NCBI GenBank assembly: GCA_036845225.1
Contig: DAIUEJ010000020.1
Span: 1 to 44,520 of the forward strand
Length of the DNA: 44,520 nt
DNA from: FEN-680 sp036845225
GTDB taxonomy: Bacteria > Actinomycetota > Geothermincolia > Fen-727 > Anoxymicrobiaceae
Direction: 5' to 3'
Under the pieces are notes generated by a model. The model was not told where the DNA came from. It worked only from the letters and a program-made list of their open reading frames with translations, and searched no databases. Numbering within the stretch: the stretch's first letter is position 1; every line of letters begins with the position of its first letter. Position numbers and translations under genes: made by a program. This document shows, one piece after another, positions 43,735-44,520 of this stretch.

Positions 43735-44481
43735 ATGATTCTCGCGGTCTGTGGAAAGGGCGGGGTAGGCAAGACGACCATAACCGCTGTGGGAGCCAGG
43801 GCGCTGCACGCCGCGGGAACGCGCGCCCTGGTGGTCGACGCTGACCCGGCGGGGGGCCTGGCCATGGCCCTGGACATCCAGCCGAAGAAGACGCTGAACG
43901 ACGTCCGTAAGGAGCTCATCGCCGAGGTCAAGGCCGGGCGGAGAGATGAGAAGGACCTTGCCGTCTCGGTAGACTACCTCGTCGCGGAGGCTCTCACCGA
44001 GATGGACAACATCGCCTTCCTCGCCATCGGGCGCCCTGAGGACGTGGGCTGCTACTGCAAGGTAAACGTCATACTCAAGGACGCTATTGACGGGCTCGGG
44101 CGGCTGTTCGACGTCGCGCTCATCGACGCGGAGGCGGGCATCGAGCAGGTGAACCGAAAAGTAATGGGCGCGGTGGACTACGTGCTGCTCGTCTCGGACA
44201 CTTCGGCCAAGGCCGTTCGCGTCGCTGAGACCATAAAGGAGGTCGCGGACCGGATGGTCGGAGGAGAAGGCGCAGGCCTCCTTGTGAACAGGGCTCGCGA
44301 CGAGGGCGAGGCTGCCGCCGCGAGCAAGGATACACCCCTCGACGTTCTGGGCTGGGTGCCGGAGGACGACACCGTTAGGAGCTTCGACGCCAGCCAGAAG
44401 TCGTTCTTCGAACTGCCCGATTGTCCGGCATCCACCGCGATCGAGTCGGCGCTCTCGAAGGCCGGTCTGATTCAAACGTAG
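43735..44481 (+). CDS. CooC/AcsF-type nickel-insertion ATPase
   Basis: 248 residues. A MinD/SIMIBI-class ATPase with a deviant Walker A GKGGVGKTT (7-15), VVDADPAGG, and the metal-binding CxC at Cys106/Cys108 in VGCYCKVN, as in CooC-type proteins that load Ni into CO dehydrogenase or acetyl-CoA synthase. TTG 43729 and ATG 43735 are possible; ATG is chosen. It lies 2 bases after the CODH-like tail, consistent with a former operon. Its TAG stop (44479-44481) is inside a GCCGGC-type repeat. Confidence 0.9.
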   Translation: MILAVCGKGGVGKTTITAVGARALHAAGTRALVVDADPAGGLAMALDIQPKKTLNDVRKELIAEVKAGRRDEKDLAVSVDYLVAEALTEMDNIAFLAIGRPEDVGCYCKVNVILKDAIDGLGRLFDVALIDAEAGIEQVNRKVMGAVDYVLLVSDTSAKAVRVAETIKEVADRMVGGEGAGLLVNRARDEGEAAAASKDTPLDVLGWVPEDDTVRSFDASQKSFFELPDCPASTAIESALSKAGLIQT

Positions 44482-44520
44482 CGCCGGCGTCCCGCCGGCA
44501 TGAGACGTAGCGCCGGCGTC
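44476..44520. repeat. GCCGGC-arm palindromic repeat, tandem at 29-base spacing
   Basis: A full copy (44476-44499) is followed after ATGAG by a second copy starting at 44505 and cut by the window end. The TAG in ACGTAGC is the stop codon of the CooC gene. The same unit occurs at 11.7 and 29.9 kb. Confidence 0.8.

Noticed and set aside
44476..44520. CRISPR or minisatellite array
   Set aside because: Only two units are visible, spaced by 5 bases, and single copies occur elsewhere at gene ends.

Overview
The window is GC-rich bacterial chromosome with tightly packed genes, frequent GTG/TTG starts, strong Shine-Dalgarno sites and tRNAs with an encoded CCA end. A CooC-type nickel-insertion ATPase, a methyltransferase corrinoid protein, a cysteine-rich ferredoxin-like protein, PEP synthase, a CoA-transferase and a probable UGA-decoded selenoprotein point to an anaerobe with Wood-Ljungdahl-type chemistry. 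A probably leaderless trp leader and the general gene style would fit a deep-branching anaerobic actinobacterial lineage. That placement is inference, not something the sequence proves.

Layout. 1-672 (minus): start of an AbrB/MazE-like gene with its own operator, then a thioredoxin-fold peroxiredoxin-like gene whose catalytic Cys codon is TGA, followed by a SECIS-like hairpin. 861-2981 (plus): a small membrane-protein gene broken by TGA, an ADP-ribosylglycohydrolase and an alpha/beta hydrolase. 2989-6510 (minus): a coupled cassette of Fe-S protein, short-chain dehydrogenase and multi-TM hydrolase. 6626-12684: a LUD-domain protein, an orphan corrinoid protein, two more hydrolases, a PAS histidine kinase and a nitronate-monooxygenase-like flavoprotein. 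12687-18125 (minus): a decayed M48 protease, an MTA/SAH-deaminase-like amidohydrolase coupled to an unrecognised 367-aa protein, and a CoA-transferase/GNAT fusion.

18207-25056 (plus) is a complete trpEGDCFBA operon. It has a consensus promoter, an 18-residue leader peptide with tandem Trp codons, and two tandem terminators whose arms can pair alternatively. Most trp junctions overlap, which suggests translational coupling. 25053-35147 carries zinc-ribbon proteins, an L,D-transpeptidase, a THEP1-type NTPase, an NAD/FAD-binding protein, a frameshifted D-aminoacylase-like gene and a Mg-type P-ATPase. 35447-38770 has a lower-GC PD-(D/E)XK gene, tRNA-Arg(TCT), PEP synthase and tRNA-His(GTG). 38888-44520 has a muconolactone-isomerase-like protein, a frameshifted zinc-ribbon membrane protein, a divergent molybdopterin-protein/TetR pair with a perfect 20-bp operator, an acyl-CoA dehydrogenase, a chimeric gene remnant and CooC.

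Two dispersed palindromic repeat families sit at gene ends. One is built on GGGGTCAGG/GGGGACAGGCACC cores, the other on two GCCGGC arms. Several copies supply the stop codon of the neighbouring gene. Several genes are interrupted (TGA, single-base shifts, internal deletions), so true decay and sequence error must be separated before the broken genes are interpreted.
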